In this document: positions 6,604-15,199 of the stretch, piece by piece
Layout of the letters: every line of letters starts with the position of its first letter
How positions within the stretch are numbered: the stretch's first letter is position 1
Origin: Euzebya sp051004735
GTDB taxonomy: Bacteria; Actinomycetota; Nitriliruptoria; Euzebyales; Euzebyaceae
Length of the DNA: 23,905 nt
Assembly (NCBI GenBank): GCA_051004735.1
Contig: JBPCKA010000108.1
Location: 1 to 23,905, forward strand
Direction: 5' to 3'
Made by a program: the position numbers and the translations under genes
Notes under the pieces: generated by a model
What the model was told of the DNA's origin: nothing
Seen by the model: the letters and a program-made list of their open reading frames with translations, nothing else
The model's database searches: none

Positions 6604-8517
6604 CTACTGCGCCGGGGGAGTGCCCGGCGGTGGGCTGGGCGGTGTCGTGGTCGGTGCGGCGGTCGGGGTGGGTGGCGTCGTCGGCGGTGGAGGTGGGGGC
6701 GGCGGCACCGCGGTCGGGGTGGTCCGCGGTGTCGGTGTCGGTGTCGGTGTCGGTGTGGGGGTGGGGATGGGGGTTGGTGTCTCGGTCGGTGCCGGAGTGG
6801 ACAGCACGATGGTCACCGTGCCTCCGATCTGGACGTCCTGACCCGACATCGGGTCGGTCCGGATCACTCGGCCATCGCCTTCCACCTGGGCATCGGTGGC
6901 GACCATGACCCTAGCGCAGGGGGAGTTGTCCTCGGGTTGGCAGGCCATCTCGATCAGGTCACGGGCGACCTGTTCGGTCAGGTCGATGACAAAGGGCATG
7001 GTGAAGGTCTGCTGACCGGCGGAGACCACCAGGGTGACCGGACTGCCCTCCTCGGCCTGGATGCCAGCCGCAGGCTGGGTGCGCAGTGCCAACCCCGCCT
7101 CGGTGGCATCATCGCTCTCCTCGATCACATCGCTGACGACCAGCCCAGCCTCGGCCAGCGTCGCCTCCGCTTCGGCCTGGGTCAGCCCCACGACGCTGGG
7201 GATGACCACCGTTCCGCGGCCCGAGGACAGGACCAGGCTGACCCGGCTGTTGAGGTCGACCATCGTTCCCGGCGGTGGGTCCGTGCGCAGCACCGAGCCG
7301 GGAGGGGCATCGGGGTTGGGCTCGCTGGCTCCGATCGCGGGGCGCAGACCGGCCTCTATCAACAGTTGCTGCGCGGCGTCCTGGTCCAGCCCGATGATGT
7401 TGACGGGGATGGTGACCTGCTCGACCTGTTCCTCGTTGCCGGTGACACCCGCGAACAGGTAGTAGGCGATGCCGACCAGGGCAGCGATCAATACGATCAG
7501 GAAGGCGTAGGCCACGATCCGGCCGGGGTTTGGCCCCTGCTCCTCGTAGTAGCGCTCGGTGACCCGCGGTTCCTCCTGGACGACGGCGACCAGGGTGGGG
7601 TTGGGACCGGCGACCTCCTGCGGTGCCTGACGGGGGATGGCCTGGGTGGCCGCGTAGGCGGAGGTGGGCGTGGCCGAGACCTGCTGACCCGCGATGGCGC
7701 GTTGCAGGTCATCGCTCATCTCCCGGCCGGTCTGGTAGCGCTGGGCGGGATCCTTGGCCAGGGCCTTCAGGGCCACCGCCTCCATGGAGGCAGGGATCTC
7801 GGGGTTGATGCTGCGCGGCTGGGGTGGGGCTTCGCTCACATGCTTGTAGGCCAGGGTGACGGCGGTCTCCCCACTGAAGGGCTGTTGGCCGGTCAGCATC
7901 TCGAACAGGACACAGCCCAGCGCGTAGATGTCGGTGCGGCCGTCGACCCGTTGGCCCTGCGCCTGCTCGGGGGCCACGTACGCGGCGGTACCGAACACCG
8001 AGGAGGTCTGGGTGACCGACTCGACGTTGACAGCCCGGGCGATGCCGAAGTCGGTGACCTTCACCCGGCCGTCATCGCCCATCATGATGTTGCCCGGCTT
8101 GATGTCGCGGTGCACGATCCCGCGTTCGTGTGCGAAATGCAATGCCTGCGCCGCCTCGGCTGCGATCTCGGCGGCGCGGCGGGGCAGGACCCCCTCCCGC
8201 TTCATGATCTCGCGCAGGGTGCGTCCGGCGATGTACTCCATGACGATGTAGGGGCGGCCGTTGTCGGCCCCCGTGTCATACACGCCCACCACGTTGGGGT
8301 GATTGAGCGCCGCCGCAGATTGCGCCTCACGGCGAAACCGTTCGATGAACGAGTCATCGCTGGCGTAGCGTTCGTGCAGCATCTTGACGGCAACCTGGCG
8401 GTCCAGGATCTCGTCGTAGGCCAACTCGACGTCGGCCATGCCGCCCTGTCCCAGCAGACCGCGCAGGACGTAGCGGCCGGCGATGACACGTCGGTCCTGC
8501 CCGTCAGTCGTACTCAC
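6604..8517 (-). CDS. pknB: Serine/threonine protein kinase PknB with PASTA domains
   Basis: The protein is 637 aa. The kinase domain (about 13-275) has the glycine loop GQGGMA (23-28), Lys45, HRDIKPGN (136-143), DFG (156-158) and APE (182-184). The activation loop VESVTQTSSVFGTAAY carries candidate autophosphorylation residues Thr169 and Thr171. A juxtamembrane linker leads to one helix (about 335-357). Three extracellular PASTA repeats (about 367-432, 436-500 and 504-574) follow, then an unusual Thr/Pro-rich tail of ~60 residues. PASTA kinases bind muropeptides or lipid II and control growth and division. The third PASTA contains two cysteines (Cys526, Cys534). The start is GTG, with AAGGAA upstream. 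It is the last gene of the operon and the only kinase, because no pknA is present. Confidence 0.96.
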   Translation of the reverse strand: MSTTDGQDRRVIAGRYVLRGLLGQGGMADVELAYDEILDRQVAVKMLHERYASDDSFIERFRREAQSAAALNHPNVVGVYDTGADNGRPYIVMEYIAGRTLREIMKREGVLPRRAAEIAAEAAQALHFAHERGIVHRDIKPGNIMMGDDGRVKVTDFGIARAVNVESVTQTSSVFGTAAYVAPEQAQGQRVDGRTDIYALGCVLFEMLTGQQPFSGETAVTLAYKHVSEAPPQPRSINPEIPASMEAVALKALAKDPAQRYQTGREMSDDLQRAIAGQQVSATPTSAYAATQAIPRQAPQEVAGPNPTLVAVVQEEPRVTERYYEEQGPNPGRIVAYAFLIVLIAALVGIAYYLFAGVTGNEEQVEQVTIPVNIIGLDQDAAQQLLIEAGLRPAIGASEPNPDAPPGSVLRTDPPPGTMVDLNSRVSLVLSSGRGTVVIPSVVGLTQAEAEATLAEAGLVVSDVIEESDDATEAGLALRTQPAAGIQAEEGSPVTLVVSAGQQTFTMPFVIDLTEQVARDLIEMACQPEDNSPCARVMVATDAQVEGDGRVIRTDPMSGQDVQIGGTVTIVLSTPAPTETPTPIPTPTPTPTPTPTPRTTPTAVPPPPPPPPTTPPTPTAAPTTTPPSPPPGTPPAQ

Positions 8518-8544
8518 CGCGCGTTCCTTCCATGTGTGATGTGA

Positions 8545-10032
8545 TCATCGGGGAGCAAGAGCGGCCTCCATCACGCTACGGGCGATCGGGGCGGCCACGC
8601 CGCCACCAGTGCCATTCTCGCCGGAATCCCCGCCGCCTTCGACCACCACGGCGACGGCCACCCGCGGGTCCTCCGCGGGCGCGAACCCGATGAACCAGAC
8701 GTCGGGTGGTTCGCCGTCGCCCTGCTCGGCCGTGCCGGTCTTTCCCGCCACCTGCACCCCGCTGACCGAGGCGTTGCGACCGGTACCGCTGTTGACCACC
8801 GCGACCATCATCTGCGTCAGCGCCGCGGCTGCTTCCTGGCTGATGGCCTGACCGGCACCGATCCCACCGATCCGGCGGGGCTCCGCCGGGTACTCCCGGA
8901 CGGCCCGACCGGCAAAGTCCTGCACCTCTGTCACCAGCCGGGGCTGCATCATCACGCCGCCGTTGCCGATGGCCGCGGCCACCAGCGCCATCTGCAGCGG
9001 CGACACGCGGACGTCCCGTTGACCGATGGCGCTCTGGGCGGTCTGGGGCGGGTCCAACTCCTTGGGAATCCTGCTGGTTGCCGTCGGCAGGTCGAAATCC
9101 AGGTCGCTGTTCAGTCCGAAACTCTCCGCGGTCTGGATCAGCGCATCAGCGCCGATCTGCAGACCGATCAGGCCGAACGTGGTGTTGCACGACACCTCCA
9201 GGGCTTGCTGCAGCGAGATCGGCTGACCACCGTTGCAGGGCCGGCCACGACTGAAGTTGCCGATCTGTGCTGTCGTTTGTGGCAGATCCAGCAACGCGGG
9301 GTCCTGGAACACATCTTCGGGGCTGATCCCTCGCTCAAGTGCCGCGGCGGCGGTGATGACCTTGAAGGTGGAACCGGGGGCGTACAGCTCACTGGTCACG
9401 CGGTTCAGACGGGGGTTGTCGGGGTCTTGTTCCTGGGCGTCCCACGCCGCCCGGATCGCTGCACCGTCGTGACTGGACAACGTGTTTGGGTCATAGGTGG
9501 GACTTGACACCATCGCCAGGACATCCCCGCTGCGAGGGTCGATGGCGACGACGGCCCCCCGCTGGCCTCCCAGAGCCTGCGCGGCCGCCACCTGCACCTC
9601 TGGGTCGATGGAGGTCACGACCGTGTCCCCCTGGCGCTCCCGACCGCGCAAGGCGTCGCCCAGGTTGCGCAACAGCACCTCGGGCGAGGAACCCTGCAGG
9701 AAGTCGTTGTAGCGCAGTTCCAGCTGGCTGCGGCCGAAGATGAAGGAGTGGAATCCCGTCACATGGGCGTACAGCTCGGGGTCGGCGTACTCCCGCAGAA
9801 ACCGCAGTTGGTCGTTGGTTTCCACCGACGTCGCGACCGCACGCTGCTCGGCCCCTCGACCAACGGTGATGGACCCGCGGCGAATGTCATACTCCGCCAG
9901 CAACTGCCGGCGGTTGCCCGGATCCGTGGCCAGATCGTCGGCCTGCAGGACCTGCAGCCAGTTGAGGTTGACAAACAACAGCCCGAACAGCACGAACACG
10001 GCATAGGCGGTGTGGCGGATCGACCGGCTCAT
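8545..10032 (-). CDS. pbpA: Class B penicillin-binding protein PbpA
   Basis: The 495-aa transpeptidase cross-links peptidoglycan outside the membrane. One N-terminal membrane anchor (about 8-28) precedes a short dimerisation region and the transpeptidase domain (about 155-490). The active-site motifs are all present: STFK with the acylated Ser221, SCN (281-283) and KTG (431-433). Length and motif spacing match actinobacterial PbpA. Its ATG overlaps the rodA stop by four bases (10029-10032), consistent with the usual pairing of a SEDS glycosyltransferase and a class B PBP. A Gly-rich segment (GGGDSGENGTGGG) near the C-terminus is a small local peculiarity. Confidence 0.95.
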   Translation of the reverse strand: MSRSIRHTAYAVFVLFGLLFVNLNWLQVLQADDLATDPGNRRQLLAEYDIRRGSITVGRGAEQRAVATSVETNDQLRFLREYADPELYAHVTGFHSFIFGRSQLELRYNDFLQGSSPEVLLRNLGDALRGRERQGDTVVTSIDPEVQVAAAQALGGQRGAVVAIDPRSGDVLAMVSSPTYDPNTLSSHDGAAIRAAWDAQEQDPDNPRLNRVTSELYAPGSTFKVITAAAALERGISPEDVFQDPALLDLPQTTAQIGNFSRGRPCNGGQPISLQQALEVSCNTTFGLIGLQIGADALIQTAESFGLNSDLDFDLPTATSRIPKELDPPQTAQSAIGQRDVRVSPLQMALVAAAIGNGGVMMQPRLVTEVQDFAGRAVREYPAEPRRIGGIGAGQAISQEAAAALTQMMVAVVNSGTGRNASVSGVQVAGKTGTAEQGDGEPPDVWFIGFAPAEDPRVAVAVVVEGGGDSGENGTGGGVAAPIARSVMEAALAPR

Positions 10033-11423
10033 CGGCGGGTTCCCACACGGGCCAGGTTGGCGTCGCTGCCCCGGCGCCCGGCAGGCCGCCTGGCCGAGCT
10101 GATCATCACCAGCAGGGCCAGCAGCACATAGTTGGCCAGCAGGCTGGAGCCGCCGTAGGACACCAGCGGCAGCGTGATCCCGGTCAGGGGGATCAGCCGC
10201 GTGACCCCTCCGACGATCACGAATACCTGCAACGCGAAGACGAACGTCAGCCCGGCGGCCAGCAGTTTGCTGAACTCATCGGGTGCCCGCAGCGCGATGG
10301 CGAACCCTCGTCCCACCACCAGGAAGTACAGCAGCAGCAGGGCAGTGGTCCCCAGCAGTCCCAACTCCTCACCAATCGCGCTGAAGATGAAGTCGGTCGG
10401 CACGTCAGGAATCAGTTCGGGGTTTCCACGTCCCAGGCCCACGCCGGCAAGGCCGCCGGTTCCCAGGGCATACAGGGACTGGACCAACTGAAAACCCGTG
10501 TCCTGGGGGTCATTGAAGGGGTGCAGCCAGATGTCGACGCGGGTCTGGACATGGCTGAACACCGTCCAGCTGGCGAAGGCGCCAGCGCCGAACAGGATGC
10601 CCCCGAAGGCGACGTAGGCAACCCGGCCCGTGGCCATGTACAGCATCCCGACGAAGATCCCGAAGACCAGCAGGGACAGGCCCAGGTCCCGCTCGAAGAC
10701 CAGCACGCCCAGTGAGATCATCCACGCCACCGCCACCGGGCCGAACGCACGGGCCGGCGGCACGTGCAGAGGCCCCAGGCGTGATGTGGCCGCCGACAGC
10801 AACGCGCGCTTTTCTGCCAGGTAGGAGGCGAAGAAGATCACCAACCCGATCTTTGCGAACTCACCCGGTTGCAGGGAGAACCCGCCGGGGAACTGCACCC
10901 AGATCCGCGAGCCACGACCGAAGTCGGTGCCGATGAACGGCAATAGCGGGGTCATCAAGGCCACGACGGCGCTCAGCCCGATCAGGTAGCGGTAGCGGTC
11001 AAGGATCGTGTGGTCGCGCAGCAGCAGCATGGTGGCGCAGAACAGGGCCACACCGATGATGGTCCAGATGGTCTGCAGTGGTGCCAGGGCGAAGGCGTTG
11101 TCACGCGAGCTCAGGGCGAAGTCGATGCGTCGCACCATCGCCAGGCCGACACCGTTCAGCAGGAAGGCGATCGGCAGCAGCAACGGGTCCGCGCCGGGCG
11201 CCAGTCGACGGACCACGATGTGAGCTGCGGCGGCCAGGGCGACCAGCACCCCGCCGTAGGGCAACAGCCCGGAGGGGATGACGGGTTGTTGGGCCAGACC
11301 CACCAGTGTGTAGGCCGCCAGGGTGATCAGGATCGCCAGGATCAGCAGGGCCAGTTCGGTGTTTGCGCGCCGCTTGGCCTCAGGGGAACGCGACGGTGCT
11401 GAGGAGGCGACCGCTGCGCTCAT
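10029..11423 (-). CDS. rodA: SEDS-family peptidoglycan glycosyltransferase RodA
   Basis: The 464-aa multi-spanning membrane protein belongs to the FtsW/RodA/SpoVE (SEDS) family, which polymerises lipid II into glycan strands. Family landmarks are QPGEFAK (185-191), ERDLGLSL with Asp246 at the position of the essential Asp, SAIGEELGLLG (348-358) and the C-terminal LVSYGGSSLLANYVLL. About twelve hydrophobic segments are visible, more than the usual ten, with extra helices near the N-terminus as in other actinobacterial RodA proteins. Both ends overlap neighbours by four bases (pbpA and pstP), so the three are translated together. The partner PBP is encoded immediately downstream. FtsW is the other possible name, but the gene context favours rodA. 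Confidence 0.94.
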   Translation of the reverse strand: MSAAVASSAPSRSPEAKRRANTELALLILAILITLAAYTLVGLAQQPVIPSGLLPYGGVLVALAAAAHIVVRRLAPGADPLLLPIAFLLNGVGLAMVRRIDFALSSRDNAFALAPLQTIWTIIGVALFCATMLLLRDHTILDRYRYLIGLSAVVALMTPLLPFIGTDFGRGSRIWVQFPGGFSLQPGEFAKIGLVIFFASYLAEKRALLSAATSRLGPLHVPPARAFGPVAVAWMISLGVLVFERDLGLSLLVFGIFVGMLYMATGRVAYVAFGGILFGAGAFASWTVFSHVQTRVDIWLHPFNDPQDTGFQLVQSLYALGTGGLAGVGLGRGNPELIPDVPTDFIFSAIGEELGLLGTTALLLLYFLVVGRGFAIALRAPDEFSKLLAAGLTFVFALQVFVIVGGVTRLIPLTGITLPLVSYGGSSLLANYVLLALLVMISSARRPAGRRGSDANLARVGTRR

Positions 11424-12745
11424 TGCTTCGGGCTCGCCGACGGACTGGGCCGCGGCGGGGCCGTACTGGCAGTGGGGGCCGGAGCGGGCTGGGGGCTCGG
11501 GGTGGCCTCGAGCCCCTCCTGGGGTTCCTTGTCCTCGACCTCCAGCGTGGCGGGTAACAGCACCATCTGGATGTGGGTCTCGGCTTCGGCCCGGGTCGAG
11601 AACGAGATGCCGTCCTCCAGACCCTGATGCAGTCGTTCGGGCAGATTGGTCAGCCCGAACTGCTGCTTCTCGACCAGCGTGGCCAGCGAGACGCCCAGCA
11701 CGTGTCCTTGGATGCCCCGGTAGATGCCGACCTGGCCCGCGTCATCGACGCCGACGAAATACTGCCTGTTCAACAGCAGCATGCCGCCCCCGATCAGCAC
11801 GGCCAGGACCAGTGCCAGCCCGATCAGGCCGGCGATGACCCGACGGGCGCGGCCTGTCTTGGCCGGCGTCGGGGAGTAGTCAAGTTCGGGTTTGCCGGTG
11901 GAGAGCTCGGCCAGTCGCCGGGCATCAAGGGCCGCGGGGTCCCCCAGTTCGGCGGTGGCGTCATCGTCAGAGGTCGCTCGTGGGATGACCGCGGGGGGCG
12001 GTTCGGGGGCACCCTCACCCTCGACCCGCAGCAGCACACAGGTGATGTTGTCGGGCCCGCCGCCGGCATTGGCGGCGTCGATCAGCCGCTGGCAGGCGAT
12101 GTTGCCGTCGGACTCGTTGCGGAGGATCTCGGCGATCAGCGACTCGCTGACCGGGCCGGTCAGGCCGTCGGAGCACAACAGAATCTGGTCGCCGGGGGTC
12201 AGTTCCAGGGGGGTCGGCATGACGTCGACCTCGATGGACGCTTCCACGCCGATGGCCCGGGTGATCACGCTGCGCTGCGGGTGGGTGGCGGCCTGTTCGA
12301 CGGTCAGGCGTCCCTCCTTGACCAACTCGTTGACCAGGGTGTGGTCGTCGGTCAGCGGGTCCAGCATCCCCTCGCGCAGCAGGTAGGCCCGGCTGTCGCC
12401 GACGTGGGCCAGATGCAGACGCCGGCCACGGATCATCACCGTGGTCAGCGTGGTACCCATCCCGCGCAACTCCGGGTCCTCCGCGGCCTTACCGATCACG
12501 ACGGTGTTGGCCTGCCGGACCGCGTCGGCCAACGCCTCGGTGGCGGCCTCGGGATCGCGGAAGGTGGCCCCGTCGATCTGGCGCAGCGGGCCCAGCGCGG
12601 CCTCGGAGGCCACCTCGCCGGCGGCATGACCCCCCATGCCGTCGGCGACCGCGAAGATGGTCGAGCCGACCATCAGGTTGTCCTCGTTGATCTCGCGGAA
12701 CAACCCCTTGTTGGTATCGCCATAGGCGTGCACGACAAAGCTCAC
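11420..12745 (-). CDS. pstP: PP2C-family phosphoprotein phosphatase PstP
   Basis: The 441-aa metal-dependent phosphatase reverses the action of the Ser/Thr kinase. The PP2C domain (about 5-242) contains Asp10, REINEDN (17-23), DGMGGHAAGE (35-44), GTTLTT (97-102), HVGDSRAYL (114-122), SDGLTG (192-197) and GGPDNIT (228-234), all metal or fold residues of the family. After a flexible linker a membrane helix lies at about 303-325, followed by an extracellular region of ~75 residues and a Pro/Ser/Thr-rich end. This topology matches mycobacterial PstP. The gene overlaps fhaB upstream and rodA downstream by four bases each. Confidence 0.96.
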   Translation of the reverse strand: MSFVVHAYGDTNKGLFREINEDNLMVGSTIFAVADGMGGHAAGEVASEAALGPLRQIDGATFRDPEAATEALADAVRQANTVVIGKAAEDPELRGMGTTLTTVMIRGRRLHLAHVGDSRAYLLREGMLDPLTDDHTLVNELVKEGRLTVEQAATHPQRSVITRAIGVEASIEVDVMPTPLELTPGDQILLCSDGLTGPVSESLIAEILRNESDGNIACQRLIDAANAGGGPDNITCVLLRVEGEGAPEPPPAVIPRATSDDDATAELGDPAALDARRLAELSTGKPELDYSPTPAKTGRARRVIAGLIGLALVLAVLIGGGMLLLNRQYFVGVDDAGQVGIYRGIQGHVLGVSLATLVEKQQFGLTNLPERLHQGLEDGISFSTRAEAETHIQMVLLPATLEVEDKEPQEGLEATPSPQPAPAPTASTAPPRPSPSASPKQ

Positions 12746-13206
12746 CGGCGTACCTCCACGCTGGTTCGGCCGAACGAGATCTGGTCACCGGCTCGTATCG
12801 GGGTCGGGGCGGTCAGACGCACCTGGTTCAGGTAGGTGCCGTTTGTCGACCCCTCATCCACCAGGCTCCAGCCGTCCCCGTCGGGTTCGATACGGGCATG
12901 GAAGTCGCTGGCGTAGGGATCGGTCAGGATCACGGTTGCGGTGTCATGTCGACCGAAGGTGACGTGACGGCCGTCGTCAAGCGGCAGCACCCGCGGGGCG
13001 CCGTCGGGCACGTGGATGACGAGTTCCCGTGGTCGCACCCGTTTCTGCTTGGCCGGGCGGGAGCGGGCCACCGCGGGGACCGGTGCTGCCGTGCCGGAGC
13101 CCAGGCTGCCAACGTCCTTGATGACCCAGCGGACCGCCCGGGCGACAAAGGCGTAGAGCAGGACCAGGAACAACACCTGGAGCACGGTGAACACGATGGG
13201 GGGCAC
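12742..13206 (-). CDS. fhaB: FHA-domain protein FhaB (FipA-like)
   Basis: The 154-aa protein has an N-terminal membrane helix (about 4-24) and a C-terminal FHA domain (about 75-153) that binds phosphothreonine. FHA landmarks are FGR (84-86), Ser100 and His103 in YASDFHARI, and GSTNGTYLN (119-127). In mycobacteria the orthologue is a target of the PASTA kinases and links phosphorylation to septal and polar growth proteins. The start is GTG at 13204-13206, with AGGG upstream, four bases after the fhaA stop. Its 3' end overlaps pstP by four bases. Confidence 0.94.
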   Translation of the reverse strand: MPPIVFTVLQVLFLVLLYAFVARAVRWVIKDVGSLGSGTAAPVPAVARSRPAKQKRVRPRELVIHVPDGAPRVLPLDDGRHVTFGRHDTATVILTDPYASDFHARIEPDGDGWSLVDEGSTNGTYLNQVRLTAPTPIRAGDQISFGRTSVEVRR

Positions 13207-13210
13207 GTGT

Positions 13211-14038
13211 TCACCCTGACATGAGGAAAGTGAAGGTGATGTCGCCGACCTCGACCCGGTCCCCGGGTTTGATCTCGCCTACCTGAACCGGTTGGGCGTT
13301 GATCCGCACTCCGTTGGTCGACCCCAGATCGGTGATTGTCCACCGGTCGCCCTCCTGTTGCAGCTTGGCATGCCGGCGCGACACCGCGGCGCCCGTCAAG
13401 GTGATGTCGCATTCGGGCAGTCGGCCGAGGATCATCTGTGCCTTCTCCACGGGGAACACCTTGCCCTTGTCGGCACCGTCGACGGCACGCAGAACGGGCT
13501 TGGTGCCAACGGGTGTTGGTGTTGGTGCGGGTGCGGGTGTTGGTGCGGCTGCTGGTGTTGGTGCGGGTGTTGGTGTCGGGATCGGCGCGGGGGCGGCAGT
13601 CGGGATGGGCGCGGGGACCGGGCGTTGGGGAAGCTCCACCGCCGCCGGCGGAGATGATCGGGGGCCCTCGGGTCCCTCGCTCTTGCCGCGGAGTTCGAAG
13701 GTGCCCACCCGGATGTCATCGGAGCGCTCGAACTCGATCCTGATCGCGCCCTGGGTCTGCCAGCCCTTCTCGTCTGCGCTGCGGCGGGCGACATCGGCCA
13801 GTTCGCGCTGCAGCGAGCGGGTGAAGCCGCTGAACCGCTCAAGGTCCGCGGAGGACAGGGTGAAGCGGTACACGTTGGGCACGTAGACGGCCTGGACCCC
13901 GACGTGCTGGTAGTCGGCCTGATAGCGCTGCACGGCCTTGGCCAGCTCGACTGGTTGCAGGCCTGAGCGGAAGGCGCGTGCGAAGAATCCTTCAACTGCG
14001 CCTTCGAGACGCTTCTCGAAGTCCCTCAGAATGCTCAT
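13211..14038 (-). CDS. fhaA: FHA-domain protein FhaA with DUF3662
   Basis: The 275-aa cytoplasmic protein starts with MSILRDFEKRLEGAVEGFF, the N-terminal DUF3662 domain (about 1-118) typical of FhaA. A low-complexity Pro/Thr/Ala linker (about 125-178) connects it to a C-terminal FHA domain (about 181-273) with LGR (204-206), SRRH (220-223) and GSTNGVRIN (239-247). FhaA binds phosphorylated partners such as the MviN/MurJ pseudokinase domain in mycobacteria. The linker is shorter than in many relatives. It is the first gene of the six-gene minus-strand operon. Its ATG has no obvious ribosome site, so a leaderless or weakly initiated message is possible. Confidence 0.94.
   Translation of the reverse strand: MSILRDFEKRLEGAVEGFFARAFRSGLQPVELAKAVQRYQADYQHVGVQAVYVPNVYRFTLSSADLERFSGFTRSLQRELADVARRSADEKGWQTQGAIRIEFERSDDIRVGTFELRGKSEGPEGPRSSPPAAVELPQRPVPAPIPTAAPAPIPTPTPAPTPAAAPTPAPAPTPTPVGTKPVLRAVDGADKGKVFPVEKAQMILGRLPECDITLTGAAVSRRHAKLQQEGDRWTITDLGSTNGVRINAQPVQVGEIKPGDRVEVGDITFTFLMSG
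13505..13580 (+). repeat. GGTGTTGGTGCGGG-type low-complexity run
   Basis: Imperfect 6-12-base units rich in GGTGTT and GGTGCG are tandemly arranged; on the minus strand they encode the Pro/Thr/Ala linker of FhaA. A similar run at 6730-6790 encodes the PknB tail. They are coding slippage tracts and not independent elements. Confidence 0.7.
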
Positions 14039-14116
14039 AGGTTGGTGGTCACCGGCGGATCGTGCCCGGTCCTCGCCAGGCAGTCTACGGTTCGACCGAC
14101 TACGGGGGCGGCTAGC

Positions 14117-14470
14117 TCACACGGGCCTTCGGCCGAGGGGCCTCAACTGCCCGTCGTGCGCCGGGCCCAGTCGGGCACGAACCCGATGGTTTTTGATTGC
14201 CCCGTGATCCACGCCAAAGGCCAGCGCAACGTCCCCGTGCGGGCCATCGGTTGCCCGGTCGCCCCAGCCGGGCTGCGGCCAGATCCACTCCTCGCGAATC
14301 GAGCTGTCGATCAGGAACTTGCGGTGCGCCTTTGCACAGACCTGCGGGACACTTAAGGCCGCACGCCGCCACGCCCCGGTGCGCTCGGGGAGGTGTGGCA
14401 GGACGAACGCGAAACGAGCCATGGCACTTTTCGCAGGTGTGCAGGCGAGAACCGAACTGTATGTCCGGGG
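14117..14470 (-). pseudogene. Probable frameshifted zinc-finger/HTH protein remnant
   Basis: Two minus-strand reading frames each look protein-like over adjoining parts. One frame (about 14441-14380) reads HTCEKCHGSFRVRPATPPR, a clear Cys-x2-Cys zinc-knuckle start. The other (about 14330-14190) reads KAHRKFLIDSSIREEWIWP, then DGPHGDVALAFGVDHGAIKN, which resembles a DNA-binding helix-turn-helix. Neither frame is convincing throughout, and an intact 101-aa ORF from an ATG at 14422 covers only the second half. The simplest reading is one gene broken by a frameshift near 14330-14360. A TTA codon, rare in such genomes, lies in it. No named family is recognised. Confidence 0.35.
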
Positions 14471-14628
14471 GGTCTGCGCCGGACGTCGCCCAAATGGGTC
14501 AGATTCCGGGGGTCGCTGGGGCCGTCGCGCGTGTTGGGGCGCGATCGGGGCTTAACGTGGCTATAGCGGCGTTCGGGCGCGATCCTGGCGGCGCTGGTCG
14601 CCCCATATGGATGAGGGGTCGAAGCGCT
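14471..14628. other. Intergenic stretch, nothing recognised
   Basis: Between the broken zinc-finger gene and the DUF1697 gene I see no convincing ORF, RNA or strong hairpin. Base composition matches the flanks. Confidence 0.5.
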
Positions 14629-15168
14629 TCAGCTGAGGAACTTGGCCTGGATGCGTACCAAGGTGTTGCGGGTCCGCACGGTGTTTGGGCCCAGCAGCTT
14701 GCCCAAGGCGGTCATGTCCAGGTTCGTGCCGCTGACCCCGTCCGCGGGCAACCAGTGCAGGTGTCTGCCGTCCACGACCAGGCGGTCCCGGTCGGTGCCC
14801 AGCGCATGGACGGCGGAGACGGTGTCGGCGTCAAGTTCGCGGTGTAGGAACGTGATCTGGGGCTTGCCGGTGGCGGCCGCAATGGACTCCTCCTCAAAGG
14901 GGGTGGCGTCGAGGATCTGCTGGATCTCGGCGGCGGTGCGGACGAACACCTCGGTGAGGAACCCCAGGTCGTCGGCCAGGGCCTCCTCGATGATCTCGGT
15001 GGCCCGGGCTGGTGTGCGGGAGCCGGGGTCGAAGACGACGTTGCCGCTGGCGATGAACGTGGCGACCTCATCGAAGCCGGCGTCGGCCACGACCGAGGTC
15101 AGTTGGTCGTTGGTGACCCGGCGGCCCCCAACGTTGATGGCCCGCAGGAATGCGACGTGCATCGTCAT
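14629..15168 (-). CDS. DUF1697 family protein
   Basis: The 179-aa protein begins MTMHVAFLRAINVGGRRVT and continues with FIASGNVVFD. These are the two hallmark segments of DUF1697 (the usual pattern is LLRGINVGG...SGNVVF). The C-terminal part (GTNLDMTALGKLLGPN, then RTRNTLVRI) is also typical. The family is widespread, cytoplasmic and of unknown biochemical role. Length is normal and no residues appear missing. The ATG at 15168 is taken, and another ATG two codons later is equally possible. It lies 31 bp downstream of the lipoprotein gene on the same strand, so the two may share a transcript, but no functional link is evident. Confidence 0.9.
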   Translation of the reverse strand: MTMHVAFLRAINVGGRRVTNDQLTSVVADAGFDEVATFIASGNVVFDPGSRTPARATEIIEEALADDLGFLTEVFVRTAAEIQQILDATPFEEESIAAATGKPQITFLHRELDADTVSAVHALGTDRDRLVVDGRHLHWLPADGVSGTNLDMTALGKLLGPNTVRTRNTLVRIQAKFLS

Positions 15169-15199
15169 GACCAGGGTCTACCGCATGGGAACGCTGGTG

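Noticed and set aside
6730..6790. GGTGTCGGTGTC repeats as a possible CRISPR or regulatory array
   Set aside because: The units are short, without spacers, and encode the Thr/Pro tail of PknB.
6937..8544. 535-aa open frame on the plus strand
   Set aside because: It is fully antisense to pknB, whose kinase and PASTA motifs are unmistakable. Such mirror frames are common in high-GC coding DNA.
11573..12835. 420-aa open frame on the plus strand
   Set aside because: It is antisense to pstP and fhaB, has no recognisable motif and an Asp/Gly/Val composition typical of a mirror frame.
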